DNA of 36,995 nucleotides from Defluviitaleaceae bacterium (GCA_009780415.1 WRAC01000027.1:1-36995); one strand, 5' to 3'; shown: positions 7,857 through 16,320, counted from the first letter of the stretch. Notes: generated by a model not told the origin, from the sequence alone. Numbers and translations are program-made.

Positions 7857-9536
7857 TTATCTTCCCTCCATTGCTTGTATATATGCAAACAGAGGATTAA
7901 CCTCGGGTATAAGCAAATCGGCTTTGCGCCGGTATTCGTTCTGCATCTCCCCGTCAAGATGAGGCAGTATCTGTTCCAACAGCCTGTACCCTGTCAATCG
8001 GTGCGGACCGCTCTCAATACAGACAACAACGCTTTCCGCGGCTTCTTCATACAGCTCCCGGCGCATCAGTGACCGGGTCATTTGCGCATGCGCGATTGTG
8101 CCGGGATGCGGCAGATCTTCAAAAACCGCTTCCAACAAGTCATGCCGCTCCATATATAAATATATGGATATGCGCGATAAGGCCGCCCCGGTATCGTTAC
8201 GGATATAAAGCCGTTCCAATATCTCCGCCGCCGCCGGCGGGTCTGTCAGCGCTATCCATCCGGCATGATTTTTCATGGCAGACTGGACGAATACAACAGA
8301 GCATAACGCGAGAGGCAACAGAAACAAGGCTCGCGCCGATGCGGGCACAGTCTGCGATTTGGGGAGCGTAAGGACGATCAGCCACACGGTAACCATTGTA
8401 ATAGATAGGAACGAAAAAGATATATCCATAACCGCGCTGAGCAAAACCATGATAACGCATACCGCTTTGCCATCCCAATGCATGTTTTTGAGCCAATAAA
8501 TAATAAATATCAGAGATGCGGCAATCGCCAAAAACCCGGCATCCACACCGGCCGCAATGTATTCGCTATGTATTTTTGAGGCAGAGTATAAAGACGATTG
8601 ATGGGCAAAAAGCTCATACTGCCATATACCGGGACCGATTCCCAGCGGATGCCGGAATATAACCCGCAATCCGTCCCATATGTGGATAAGCCTCTCTATA
8701 TAAGTGGCGAACGGGCGTAACCCACGGGTAAGGAAAACAGCCCAAGCGGCAAAAAGGCATGCCGCGCCTCCGAGCCGGCAAAACCACCGGCGTTTCGCCA
8801 ACGCTTCAACCCATAGTGACAACTTTTTATGAAAGCCCAGTAAGATAACAAGGGACAGTATCCCAAGCTGTGGCATAAATGAAAAAAATAAAAGAACATA
8901 TATGCCCGCAGCTATGAAAAAGGAGACGGCAAAACCGCAAAGCACTAATTGAAACCGGACGTTTTTATTTTTAAGAAGATATATCGCCCAGCCTGCGGCA
9001 TAGATAATCAACGCTCCGACAGACTGCGTCAGAATTAATGCGGTTTCTATGAATGGGGCAAACGCGGAACGCTTCGTGTTGAGGCGCGTTAAAAATGCAG
9101 CCACACCAAGAAAGAATCCTGCGGCGTTTGCGTATTGGAAAACGCTTTGCAGCCTTCCGGATATTACAGCCCCATTCCAATAAAACACGTCACACAGAGA
9201 TGTAAATCCAATGGCGGCAACAACCATGCCAGCGATAAAAACCGATTCTGAAACATCGGTTTCTATGTTGTAAAACGCAATGAACAGTAAAAATGTGACC
9301 ATAACCCTGCATACAACAGCCAATGATTCAAATGGCAAACCATGAATTATTGCCGAAGCGGCGTACGCAATGATCAGCGGGAACATAATAACCAGGGCAG
9401 GCATCGGAGGCCGTTTCCTTGCGCGGGTCAAAAGGAACAGTGCTGCAACAAGACCGCACAAGCTCCAAACAGCATCGGAGAATCCGCCCTGCATTATCGT
9501 GATTAACACAAGTAACACCGTAAGCAGATATTTCAT
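7857..9536 (-). CDS. O-antigen ligase/polymerase-like (Wzy/WaaL fold) membrane protein
   Basis: About 559 residues with 10-12 hydrophobic helices in the first 430 residues and a soluble, helical TPR-like tail (about 450-559). The loop HPLGIGPGIWQYELFAHQ...SKIHSEYIAAGVDAGFLA is the large-loop signature of O-antigen ligases and polymerases (G-G--N/Q then H-E/xxL/I---E/D-G). It likely joins or polymerises lipid-linked surface glycans; the substrate is unknown. I prefer ATG 9536 (MKYLLTV, immediately hydrophobic). A GTG at 9572 would add 12 residues, and neither start has a strong ribosome binding site. It is first in a two-gene unit with the WG-repeat gene. Confidence 0.8.
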   Translation of the reverse strand: MKYLLTVLLVLITIMQGGFSDAVWSLCGLVAALFLLTRARKRPPMPALVIMFPLIIAYAASAIIHGLPFESLAVVCRVMVTFLLFIAFYNIETDVSESVFIAGMVVAAIGFTSLCDVFYWNGAVISGRLQSVFQYANAAGFFLGVAAFLTRLNTKRSAFAPFIETALILTQSVGALIIYAAGWAIYLLKNKNVRFQLVLCGFAVSFFIAAGIYVLLFFSFMPQLGILSLVILLGFHKKLSLWVEALAKRRWFCRLGGAACLFAAWAVFLTRGLRPFATYIERLIHIWDGLRVIFRHPLGIGPGIWQYELFAHQSSLYSASKIHSEYIAAGVDAGFLAIAASLIFIIYWLKNMHWDGKAVCVIMVLLSAVMDISFSFLSITMVTVWLIVLTLPKSQTVPASARALFLLPLALCSVVFVQSAMKNHAGWIALTDPPAAAEILERLYIRNDTGAALSRISIYLYMERHDLLEAVFEDLPHPGTIAHAQMTRSLMRRELYEEAAESVVVCIESGPHRLTGYRLLEQILPHLDGEMQNEYRRKADLLIPEVNPLFAYIQAMEGR

Positions 9537-9668
9537 ATCACAATTATATCTCAAAGCAAATTGATTTTCCACTTCTTTTTCGTAATTTAATTTTCCATTT
9601 TTATAAACCTTATGTCAGCCAAAGTTTGCGTGTTAATTAAACCCAATCTATCGTTTTACAAATTATTC

Positions 9669-9697
9669 TTGACAAATTAAAAACGTGTGTATATACT
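9669..9697 (+). promoter_or_regulatory. Sigma-A promoter of the GntR-ABC operon
   Basis: TTGACA (9669-9674), 17-base spacer, TATACT (9692-9697), followed about 45 bases later by the GGGGGTGA ribosome binding site of the regulator gene. Confidence 0.8.
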
Positions 9698-9707
9698 ATA
9701 CATATAC
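9689..9707 (+). promoter_or_regulatory. Candidate operator for the YtrA-type regulator
   Basis: The inverted repeat GTATAT (9689-9694), 7 bases, ATATAC (9702-9707) covers the -10 box of the operon promoter. YtrA-subfamily GntR proteins typically bind TA-rich inverted repeats at their own promoter, so autorepression is inferred. Confidence 0.5.
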
Positions 9708-9743
9708 GGTCATTCTCAGAAAAACATTTACGGGGGTGAAGAA

Positions 9744-10115
9744 TTGCGAATAGTTTTAACTCATAAATCAAGCGAGCCAATATACGAACAGATAAAAGAA
9801 CAGATTAAGGCGTCGGTTTTGTCCGGCGAGCTGCCTGAAAACGAGTTATTGCCGTCAATACGTCAGCTTGCCCGTGATTTGAAGGTAAGCGTTATAACTA
9901 CCACACGGGCATATAACGATTTGGAAATTGAGGGCTTCTTACAAACCGTGCCCGGAAAAGGGTGCTATGTAAAAAAGATTGACAGCAATTTAATGCGTTT
10001 TAAGTATGTAACGGAAACAAAGGAAAAGCTTGCCGCCGCCGTACGGCTGGGTAAAATGGCCGGGTTGACGATGGCGGAGATTCGCGGTTTATTAGATGAA
10101 TTGGAGGATGAGTAA
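9744..10115 (+). CDS. GntR-family transcriptional regulator, YtrA subfamily
   Basis: 123 residues, the short length typical of YtrA-type regulators. The winged helix-turn-helix occupies about 1-75 (EPIYEQIKEQIKASVLSGEL, then LPSIRQLARDLKVSVITTTRAYNDLEIEGF and VPGKGCYV). A short helical dimerisation tail follows, with no ligand domain. The start is TTG at 9744, set by GGGGGTGA six bases upstream; a longer frame to 9687 would begin inside the promoter. The stop codon TAA shares its last A with the ATG of the ABC ATPase gene, so the genes are coupled. It probably represses its own ABC operon until cell-envelope or antibiotic stress occurs, as in ytr operons of Bacillus. Confidence 0.9.
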   Translation: MRIVLTHKSSEPIYEQIKEQIKASVLSGELPENELLPSIRQLARDLKVSVITTTRAYNDLEIEGFLQTVPGKGCYVKKIDSNLMRFKYVTETKEKLAAAVRLGKMAGLTMAEIRGLLDELEDE

Positions 10116-10975
10116 TGCAAAATGCAATTGAAGTAAAAAACTTGATGAAGAAGTATAAGGGTTTTTCGCTAGACGGGGTAAGCTTCAACGTGCCAAGCGG
10201 CTATATCACCGGGTTTATCGGTCAGAATGGCGCGGGGAAAACAACGACGCTTAAACTTATGCTGAACATGGTATTAAAAGATGGCGGCGACATTGAAATA
10301 CTTGGAAAGTCCAATGATGATATTTCATTTAAAGAAGATTTAGGCGCGCTTTTCGACCAGCCTTATTTTCAAGAGGACTGGACACCGGCTGACATCGAGA
10401 AAGCTTTACGCCCGTTTTACAGAAAATGGGACAGTGAAGTATATCACAGCTACCTAAAAAAGTTTTCGCTTGATGCCGGACAGAAATTCAAAACGTTTTC
10501 GCGCGGCATGAAAATGAAACTCGGTATGGCCGCCGCACTGTCCCACGACGCTAAGCTTTTACTGCTTGACGAGCCTACTTCCGGCCTCGACCCCGTTATG
10601 CGTGATGAAATGCTTGATATTTTACAGGACTATTTAACGCAGGAAAATAAAACCGTACTGTTTTCAACCCATGTTACCGGCGACCTTGAAAAAATCGCGG
10701 ATTACATCATCTATATCCATAAAGGGCGGATTGTCTACACCGGGCTGAAAGACGAGCTTATCGAAAAATATTGCCTTATTAGGGGCCGCGCAGGGGATTT
10801 ACCTCGGGAAAAGCGCGAAAGCGTTATAGGGCTGCGTGAGGATACCAGCAGTTTTGAGGGCATGATTGAGGTTGCCAACCTCGGGGGCTTCCCCTCAAGA
10901 GTTGTTACAGAACCAGTCAACCTTGACGATATTATGATTCACATTAATAAGGAGGATTATAAAAATGATTGTTAA
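10115..10975 (+). CDS. ABC transporter ATP-binding protein (YtrB/BcrA-like)
   Basis: 286 residues. Walker A is GQNGAGKTT (about 37-45), the signature is FSRGMKMKLG, Walker B is LLLLDEPTSGLD, and the H-loop is FSTHV. The C-terminal 70 residues are the small extra domain common in antibiotic- and lantibiotic-type exporters. It powers the adjacent permease. Its end overlaps the permease start by 11 bases, a sign of coupled translation. The exported substrate is not evident. Confidence 0.93.
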   Translation: MQNAIEVKNLMKKYKGFSLDGVSFNVPSGYITGFIGQNGAGKTTTLKLMLNMVLKDGGDIEILGKSNDDISFKEDLGALFDQPYFQEDWTPADIEKALRPFYRKWDSEVYHSYLKKFSLDAGQKFKTFSRGMKMKLGMAAALSHDAKLLLLDEPTSGLDPVMRDEMLDILQDYLTQENKTVLFSTHVTGDLEKIADYIIYIHKGRIVYTGLKDELIEKYCLIRGRAGDLPREKRESVIGLREDTSSFEGMIEVANLGGFPSRVVTEPVNLDDIMIHINKEDYKNDC

Positions 10976-11642
10976 AATGGCGGCCCTTGATTGGCTGGCG
11001 ATGAAGGTTTATCTAAAATTCTTGTTTCCGATGTTGTTTTTTGTATTTTTGGGTGGATTAGGCAGTTCGTTAATAATTGTTTCTATTAGTGTTTGGTTGT
11101 TCACTGGCATGTCAACCTATCCCTTTGCCGTTGAGGAAAAAGGCGAATTGAACAAGCTGTATTTAACTTTACCCGTCAAAAAGCGCGATATTGTCGCCGG
11201 AAGATATTTTTTGTCATTTATTATATTAATCGGCAGTATATTAATTGGAATCGGCTGTATGTTTATGGTAAATAATTATAACATCCCTTTTTTCACCTTC
11301 ACGAACAAATATTTATTAAATGGTACTTTGTTAATCACGGTTATTGCCGTCGGTTACCTGCTGTATGCCGTACTTGTTCTGTGCAATTTTCCGTTACTCT
11401 TTACGCTTGGTTACTTGAAAGGCAAGTATTTAACAATCGTTATTCAAATAATCATTTTTTTAGGAGGATTATTTTCGTTTACGTTACTTGAAAACAGGTC
11501 GGAATCGCCTGTAGAAAAGTTCCTGAATTTCGCCGCTGAAAATATGGTTTTGGTGAATGGCATGATTTTTATAACCGCCACGGTTATTTTGGCCCTGTCA
11601 TACATTATTTGCGTCAAAGTGTATTCCAAACGCGACTTTTAA
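10965..11642 (+). CDS. ABC-2 type permease subunit
   Basis: 225 residues with six predicted hydrophobic helices (about 20-45, 85-110, 125-150, 155-175, 190-215 plus a first short one). The motif PFAVEEKGELNKLYLTLPVKKRDIVAGRY is the cytoplasmic loop typical of ABC2_membrane_5 permeases in ytr-like operons. It forms the membrane channel for the ATPase encoded just upstream. Start ATG 10965 has AAGGAGG within the end of the ATPase gene. Confidence 0.88.
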   Translation: MIVKMAALDWLAMKVYLKFLFPMLFFVFLGGLGSSLIIVSISVWLFTGMSTYPFAVEEKGELNKLYLTLPVKKRDIVAGRYFLSFIILIGSILIGIGCMFMVNNYNIPFFTFTNKYLLNGTLLITVIAVGYLLYAVLVLCNFPLLFTLGYLKGKYLTIVIQIIIFLGGLFSFTLLENRSESPVEKFLNFAAENMVLVNGMIFITATVILALSYIICVKVYSKRDF

Positions 11643-11925
11643 TCATTTGCACAATTTTCATCTTATTAAAACGGTACCTGAAGCCATTGCCGCCGTTGAG
11701 CCTGCATACGGAAAGAGTGACGATGCCTATTTTATACGTAAGGAGTTGCTTGGTGTACTCACTTATGTGCATTCTATCCGTTCTCCCCGAAGGATTGATT
11801 GACGTCTTGGACAAGCTTTCATACAACAAGGGGCTTTTAAATGCTTCAATCCTGTCCTGTTTATATATTTCTCTTACCGCCGTAACGATTTCTGATATGA
11901 TTTCATCGTTCGGGTCAATAATTCT
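11643..11925. other. 283-base gap with no convincing gene; possible decayed coding sequence
   Basis: No complete gene with a ribosome binding site was found. On the minus strand the frame of the response regulator stays open for about 100 codons past its TAG stop, beginning RIIDPNDEIISEIVTAVREIY. On the plus strand a stretch from about 11661 reads TVPEAIAAVEPAYGKSDDAY and is open to a TGA near 11802. Both look protein-like but only one can be right, and neither has a start. No terminator was seen for the converging genes. Confidence 0.3.
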
Positions 11926-12723
11926 CTATGTATTATTAATTCTTTGGCTTAATAAAGCGGCGGTCATTTCCGCCCAGCTATAGTTTGCCATGTATTCACC
12001 GGAGTAAGCGTTGGTAGTAACATGCCCGTTCAGCAGATCGTAATAATCGCAGCTTATTTTTGAAGTGTCAACCGCTATTTGATTCCAGCTTTTGATGATA
12101 ATGTCCTCAATGCCGTGTTCTCTGAGCACTTTAGTCATTTCGGAAATTACCGTCGATACCTGGTTTTTCACCGATTTGCCATACGATTTGTCCTCCCATA
12201 AAACAGCGGCAATCTCGGCCGTTGTTACAGAAGTCCCCTGACGGTCCACCAGGTATGCCAGCAATTCCTTGGCCTTTGACCGGTTGAACACAACGGTTTT
12301 GCCGTATACGAATACCTCAAAATTACTGAAGGTATGTACGTATACCCTCGCGTTCGCCTTCTGTTCAATAGGGAACCGGAGGATCTCCAGCTCGCGCCAT
12401 ACGGCTTCCTTCGTCACCGGCTTCATCATAAAACCGCATGGCCGCAAATCTATAATATCACGTTTGAAAGTAATGTAGGCCGTAAAAAAAACTATGTAAA
12501 TTTTTGGATGTATTTTCTTCAATTCCTCCGCAAGCTCCGGCCCGGACATTCCCCATGTTTCAATTTCTAAAAATGCCGCGTGGCAATCGTTTTCTTTCGC
12601 GAACGCTAAAAGCTCAAGCGGCTTCCCGAATGAAAAAACCTCAGCCGGCGGAAGCGCCTCTTTGATTGCGGTAACAAGTTCCTCTAAAGCCATTTTGTTA
12701 TCGTCAATCGCAAGGATACGCAT
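11926..12723 (-). CDS. Response regulator with winged-helix output, phospho-acceptor Asp replaced by Glu
   Basis: 265 residues. The receiver domain occupies 1-120 and an OmpR/SARP-like winged helix about 135-235 (FNRSKAKELLAYLVDRQGTSVTTAEIAAVLWED). It ends in the YMANYSWAEMTAAL tail usual for this clostridial regulator type. Receiver residues D7, D8, T81 and K101 are kept, but the acceptor position in AFLEIETWGMSG is E53 where AFLDIxMPxMxG is expected (codon GAA at 12567-12565). This may mimic the phosphorylated state, so the protein may act without a kinase; none is encoded nearby. Start ATG 12723 has GGGGAGG nine bases upstream. An upstream in-frame start at 12741 lacks a ribosome binding site. 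Confidence 0.85.
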   Translation of the reverse strand: MRILAIDDNKMALEELVTAIKEALPPAEVFSFGKPLELLAFAKENDCHAAFLEIETWGMSGPELAEELKKIHPKIYIVFFTAYITFKRDIIDLRPCGFMMKPVTKEAVWRELEILRFPIEQKANARVYVHTFSNFEVFVYGKTVVFNRSKAKELLAYLVDRQGTSVTTAEIAAVLWEDKSYGKSVKNQVSTVISEMTKVLREHGIEDIIIKSWNQIAVDTSKISCDYYDLLNGHVTTNAYSGEYMANYSWAEMTAALLSQRINNT

Positions 12724-13100
12724 TGCTTTCAACCTCCCCACATAAAAAGCCCGTGTCGTTTTGCAAACGAATTTTTAAATATACGGCAGCTCACATTATA
12801 GCGGGATCTGAACACTATAAGCTCCGATTCCGATATAAAACATGAATCTACATTTTTCATTTATTATAACACTCAAAGGCCATCAAAAGGCCATATAAAT
12901 TTTACCTATGCCGATTTAATCATCTCTTTTTCCAGTCAGCACCATATTTTTCCTGCTCCTTTAAAATATAATTGGGCTATTCCACCACGTTCATTAATTA
13001 TTGTCAATTTATAACGGTACATGTTATAATTATAACACAGCGATATGGATTGGCGGCTGACGGCGATAATGTTGTTTGCGCTTTTAGCGGGTGATTGAAA
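12724..13100. other. 377-base intergenic region between divergent genes
   Basis: AT-rich and without a gene. It holds the plus-strand promoter at 13001-13030 and, beyond it, a GC-richer 5' UTR of about 60 bases. A direct repeat AAAGGCCAT occurs at 12877-12885 and again 3 bases further on as AAAAGGCCAT. No clear promoter for the minus-strand response regulator was found; TTATAGCGGG and similar boxes are weak. Confidence 0.6.
13001..13036 (+). promoter_or_regulatory. Promoter with overlapping 14-bp palindrome, upstream of the GNAT-APH run
   Basis: TTGTCA (13001-13006), 18-base spacer, TATAAT (13025-13030). The -10 box lies inside the perfect palindrome GTTATAATTATAAC (13023-13036), a possible operator or simply AT-rich symmetry. 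Confidence 0.6.
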
Positions 13101-13541
13101 ATGAAGATACGTATATTTAATATAGCTGACTACGATGATGTATACGCGCTGTGGATGCGGACGCCTAATATGGGCCTTAATAATGTTGACGACAGCCGCG
13201 AGGGAATTGGTAAATATTTGAAAAGAAACCCGCATACATCATTTGTCGCCGAGCTTGACGGAAAAATTATCGGCGTGATTATGTGCGGCGACGACGGGCG
13301 CAGGGGGTATATACACCATGCTTGCGTGGATGTTTGTCATCGTAATAACGGTATCGGCACGCAGCTTGTGGAAGCCGCAATGGCCGCGTTGAAAAATATC
13401 GGCATTACCAAAGTTGCGTTGGTCGCATTCGGGTATAACGAGGGCGGCAACGCGTTCTGGGAGAAAATCGGTTTTACCTCCCGCTCGGACCTTGTTTACC
13501 GGAACAAAGCGCTTGTTGAACTGGTGCGGATTGATACATGA
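13101..13541 (+). CDS. GNAT-family N-acetyltransferase (YpeA/RimI-like)
   Basis: 146 residues from ATG 13101 (GGGTGA six bases upstream). The opening KIRIFNIADYDDVYALWMR and the acetyl-CoA loop VCHRNNGIGTQLVEAAMAAL (Q/RxxGxG/A form, here RNNGIG) are typical of small YpeA-type acetyltransferases. VALVAFGYNEGGNAFWEKIGF is the usual C-terminal motif. The substrate is unknown. Its TGA overlaps the ATG of the phosphotransferase gene by four bases (ATGA), so the two proteins are made together. That pairing suggests a shared role, possibly in modifying an aminoglycoside-like compound (inference). Confidence 0.88.
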   Translation: MKIRIFNIADYDDVYALWMRTPNMGLNNVDDSREGIGKYLKRNPHTSFVAELDGKIIGVIMCGDDGRRGYIHHACVDVCHRNNGIGTQLVEAAMAALKNIGITKVALVAFGYNEGGNAFWEKIGFTSRSDLVYRNKALVELVRIDT

Positions 13542-14317
13542 CGCTTACCCGAATAAAACCAAATATAGAGGCCTTCCCCGCCGATCTGCGCGCATATCTA
13601 GACGCTGAATTATTTGACAGTAGCTGCTCGCCGGAAGCGCGCGTTATCTTTATAAACAAAGACGCGGGGTTCTTTTTGAAGTCAATGCCGAAAGGCAGGC
13701 TGGAACGCGAGGCCGCAATGACGCGGTATTTCCGCGGCAAGGGTCTTGCGGCGAACGTTCTTGCCTACATATCAGATGAACGCGACTGGCTTTTGACTAG
13801 TAAAATACACGGTGACGACGGTATTGCTCCAAAACACTTGGAGCATCCTGAACGTTTATGCGATATATTCGCGGAACAGCTTGCCTTACTGCACAGCATG
13901 GATTTTACAGATTGCCCCGCGAACCATACGGAACAGTATCTTACCGGAGCGGCAGAGAATAAACGCAATGGCACTTATGATAAGAGCCGGTTTCCCGATA
14001 GACGGGGATATGCAAGCGAAGAAGAAGCTTGGACAATTGTGGAGAATCACGGGCATCTTTTAAAAACAGACACCCTCCTGCACGGGGATTACTGTTTGCC
14101 TAATGTAATCCTTAACGATTGGCGTTTCAGCGGGTTTATAGACCTTGGCCGCGGCGGAGCCGGCGACCGGCATATAGACTTGTTCTGGGCCGCGTGGACA
14201 TTGGCATGGAACTTAAAGACACATAAATACCGCGAACGGTTCTTCGACGCTTACGGGCGCGGAAAGGTTGATGAGGATATGCTGCGCGTTGTTGCGGCGG
14301 TTGAGGTTTTTAGATAA
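13538..14317 (+). CDS. Aminoglycoside 3'-phosphotransferase-like kinase (APH family)
   Basis: 259 residues, close to the usual 260-270 of APH(3'). It has the nucleotide-binding lysine in GFFLK (K48) with partner E58, the catalytic loop LLHGDYCLPNVI (H182, D184, N189), and the metal-binding IDLGRGGAGDRHIDL (D202) in place of the kinase DFG. APH(3') enzymes phosphorylate the 3'-hydroxyl of kanamycin-type aminoglycosides. The key residues are all present, but divergence is clear, so real resistance activity is not proven. Start overlaps the upstream acetyltransferase stop. It is followed after 55 bases by a nitroreductase. Confidence 0.88.
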   Translation: MTLTRIKPNIEAFPADLRAYLDAELFDSSCSPEARVIFINKDAGFFLKSMPKGRLEREAAMTRYFRGKGLAANVLAYISDERDWLLTSKIHGDDGIAPKHLEHPERLCDIFAEQLALLHSMDFTDCPANHTEQYLTGAAENKRNGTYDKSRFPDRRGYASEEEAWTIVENHGHLLKTDTLLHGDYCLPNVILNDWRFSGFIDLGRGGAGDRHIDLFWAAWTLAWNLKTHKYRERFFDAYGRGKVDEDMLRVVAAVEVFR

Positions 14318-14372
14318 GCGTTAAAAATCTTTGTGAGGTCAGGCCTTGTTCCTGCCCGGATTGGAGGAAACC

Positions 14373-14933
14373 ATGAACGAAAGGGAAAAGTATGTGTTCG
14401 GGAACATCTGCGCGAGGCGGAGTATCCGCCGGTATGTGGAGGGCAGGCCGGTTGAGAAAGAAAAAATCACAAGGCTGCTCGAAGCGGCGATGGCCGCGCC
14501 CTCGGCCTGTAATATCCAGCCGTGGGAATTTATAGTTTGCACGGACAAAACGGTGATTGATAAAATCAAAGCCGTGGTTTTCCCGGGAAATGGGGATTAC
14601 AACACCCCGCTCATCATGATCGTTTGCGGCAATCCCAAATTCATACCTTGGGAAAATGACGTCGGCACAATAGATTGCGCCGCCGCCATCCAAAACATGC
14701 TGCTGGCAGCCGAAGCGATGGATTTAGGGTCGGTATGGATCGGCGCGTTTAAAAATGAGGACATAAGGGGCTTATTAGGCATTCCCGATAACATTCATCC
14801 CGTCGGCATGGTTTACTTCGGTTACCCGGCGTATAATCCCGAACCCCGGACACAGTATGTTGAACAGGCCATCCATTGGGAGAAGTACGACGCGGACAGG
14901 ATACAGGAGAAGCGAAAGGGCTGTATCGTATAA
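14373..14933 (+). CDS. Nitroreductase-family FMN oxidoreductase
   Basis: 186 residues from ATG 14373, with GGAGG seven bases upstream. The N-terminal FMN-binding ARRSIRRYVEGRPVEKEKITRLLEAAMAAPSACNIQPWEF is the family signature. The later segments GAAIQNMLLAAEAMDLGSVWIG-like and GIPDNIHPVGMVYFGYP are also typical. Members reduce nitro compounds, quinones or flavins with NAD(P)H as homodimers; the natural substrate is unknown. It may be part of the run starting with the GNAT gene, since no terminator lies between. Confidence 0.93.
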   Translation: MNEREKYVFGNICARRSIRRYVEGRPVEKEKITRLLEAAMAAPSACNIQPWEFIVCTDKTVIDKIKAVVFPGNGDYNTPLIMIVCGNPKFIPWENDVGTIDCAAAIQNMLLAAEAMDLGSVWIGAFKNEDIRGLLGIPDNIHPVGMVYFGYPAYNPEPRTQYVEQAIHWEKYDADRIQEKRKGCIV

Positions 14934-14976
14934 ATCTCCATGCGCAGTAAGAATATGAATTAGGGGAATTTTAAAC

Positions 14977-15852
14977 GTGACTCTTTACTTTCTGACAATT
15001 TTTATCGGCGCGCTGGCTTCGGTTATGGTGGCGTTGAACGGGTTTTTGGCGGAGCGTTACGGGCTGCTGACCTCAACAGTTATTATACATATTTCCGGGC
15101 TGCTGATTATTTCCGTTGTTTTAGCTGTAAAACGCGACCGCGCGTTTATGGCGCGGCAGAAGTGGTTTCTGTATACGGGCGGCGCTGTCGGGGTTTTGAC
15201 TATTATCTTTAACAACCTCGCTTTCAGCAGGATAAGCGTAAGCGCGATAACGGCTTTGGTGTTGTTCGGGCAAGCCGTTTCCGGCCTTGTTATAGACCAC
15301 TGGGGCTGGCTGGGTATTGGGAAAAAGGCTTTTTACAGGCATAAATTGATTGGCCTTGTACTCGTTATGGCGGGTATCGCCGCGATGATAAACAGCTTCG
15401 AAGTAATTGCCGTTCTGGTGTCGTTCATAGCGGGGATTAACATTGCCGTGACCCGCATGACCAACGGCAGGCTTGCCGCGCTTACAAGCTGGCGCGCAAG
15501 CGCATGGTATAACTTCATGACCGGCTCGGTTTTTGCCATTATCGTTTTCTTGCTGTTCGGGCGAGGTGAGGCGGGCTTTGCGGAGCTGAGCCTTGACCCG
15601 AGGCTGTATATATACCTGGGCGGCGCAATGGGCGTATTTATGATCTCACTGGTAAACATAATCGTGATGAGGGTATCGGCGTTATACTTTGCGCTGCTGC
15701 TTTTTATCGGACAGGTTGCCGCGGGTTTGCTTATTGATATGCTGCTGTCGGGGGAGTTCTCTTGGCGGAATGTCGTTGGAGGGGTGCTAGTGGCTTTGGG
15801 GCTTTGCGTTAATTTGTGGATGGATCAAAAACGCCGCGGTTTAAGCGGCTGA
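14977..15852 (+). CDS. DMT-superfamily transporter, fused DUF606/YdcZ-like
   Basis: 291 residues with about ten hydrophobic helices in two similar halves. Each half starts with a short first helix and a GALASVMVALNGFLAERYG- or GAMGVFMISLVNIIVMRVS-like segment. DUF606/YdcZ proteins are usually about 145 residues with five helices and work as pairs. This one is the fused form, a single-chain small-molecule exporter of unknown substrate. Start is GTG at 14977 with AGGGGA upstream. It precedes the VOC gene by 23 bases and is likely cotranscribed with it. Confidence 0.85.
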   Translation: MTLYFLTIFIGALASVMVALNGFLAERYGLLTSTVIIHISGLLIISVVLAVKRDRAFMARQKWFLYTGGAVGVLTIIFNNLAFSRISVSAITALVLFGQAVSGLVIDHWGWLGIGKKAFYRHKLIGLVLVMAGIAAMINSFEVIAVLVSFIAGINIAVTRMTNGRLAALTSWRASAWYNFMTGSVFAIIVFLLFGRGEAGFAELSLDPRLYIYLGGAMGVFMISLVNIIVMRVSALYFALLLFIGQVAAGLLIDMLLSGEFSWRNVVGGVLVALGLCVNLWMDQKRRGLSG

Positions 15853-15875
15853 TATAATTACATAGGAGGAGCAGT

Positions 15876-16253
15876 ATGAGTAAAGGTAATATCAAGGGAC
15901 TTGCGCATATCGGAATATTTGTTAAGGATATGGAGGCATCCGTGGATTTCTACAAGCGCTTGGGGTTTTCGCTGGACAAAAGGGAAAGCATCCATGTTGA
16001 GCTTGCTTTTCTGAGCGCGGGAACGTGCCTTATTGAGTTGATCGAGGTAAAAGATGCCGTGCGTGCGGCGGGGGTTATCGATCACTTGGCTGTAGAGGTG
16101 GATGATATCGAAGCAGCTATTGCAAACGCAAAAGCAAACGGTATTGGGATAGACTCCTCAAAAATAAACTCCGTGCCTATTTTGGGCGGCGTAAAAAATG
16201 TGTTTTTCGAGGGGCCCGACGGAGAAAGGCTGGAGTTTTTCGAGTATGCGTAG
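15876..16253 (+). CDS. VOC/glyoxalase-fold protein
   Basis: 125 residues with the two beta-alpha-beta-beta-beta modules of the vicinal-oxygen-chelate superfamily: GLAHIGIFVKDMEASVDFYKRLGF, then VIDHLAVEVDDIEAAIANAKANGI and FFEGPDGERLEFFEYA. Metal-ligand positions are filled by His in LAHI, Glu in CLIELIEV, His in IDHLAV and Glu in RLEFFE, so it can bind a divalent metal. The group includes glyoxalase I, methylmalonyl-CoA epimerase and antibiotic-binding or -modifying proteins; which applies here is open. ATG has TAGGAGG upstream. Confidence 0.88.
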   Translation: MSKGNIKGLAHIGIFVKDMEASVDFYKRLGFSLDKRESIHVELAFLSAGTCLIELIEVKDAVRAAGVIDHLAVEVDDIEAAIANAKANGIGIDSSKINSVPILGGVKNVFFEGPDGERLEFFEYA

Positions 16254-16320
16254 GAGCCGGCCTTGTGTTTGCCAAATCCGCAAGCATTGATGGCATACAA
16301 TACCCGATATTGAAATCTAA

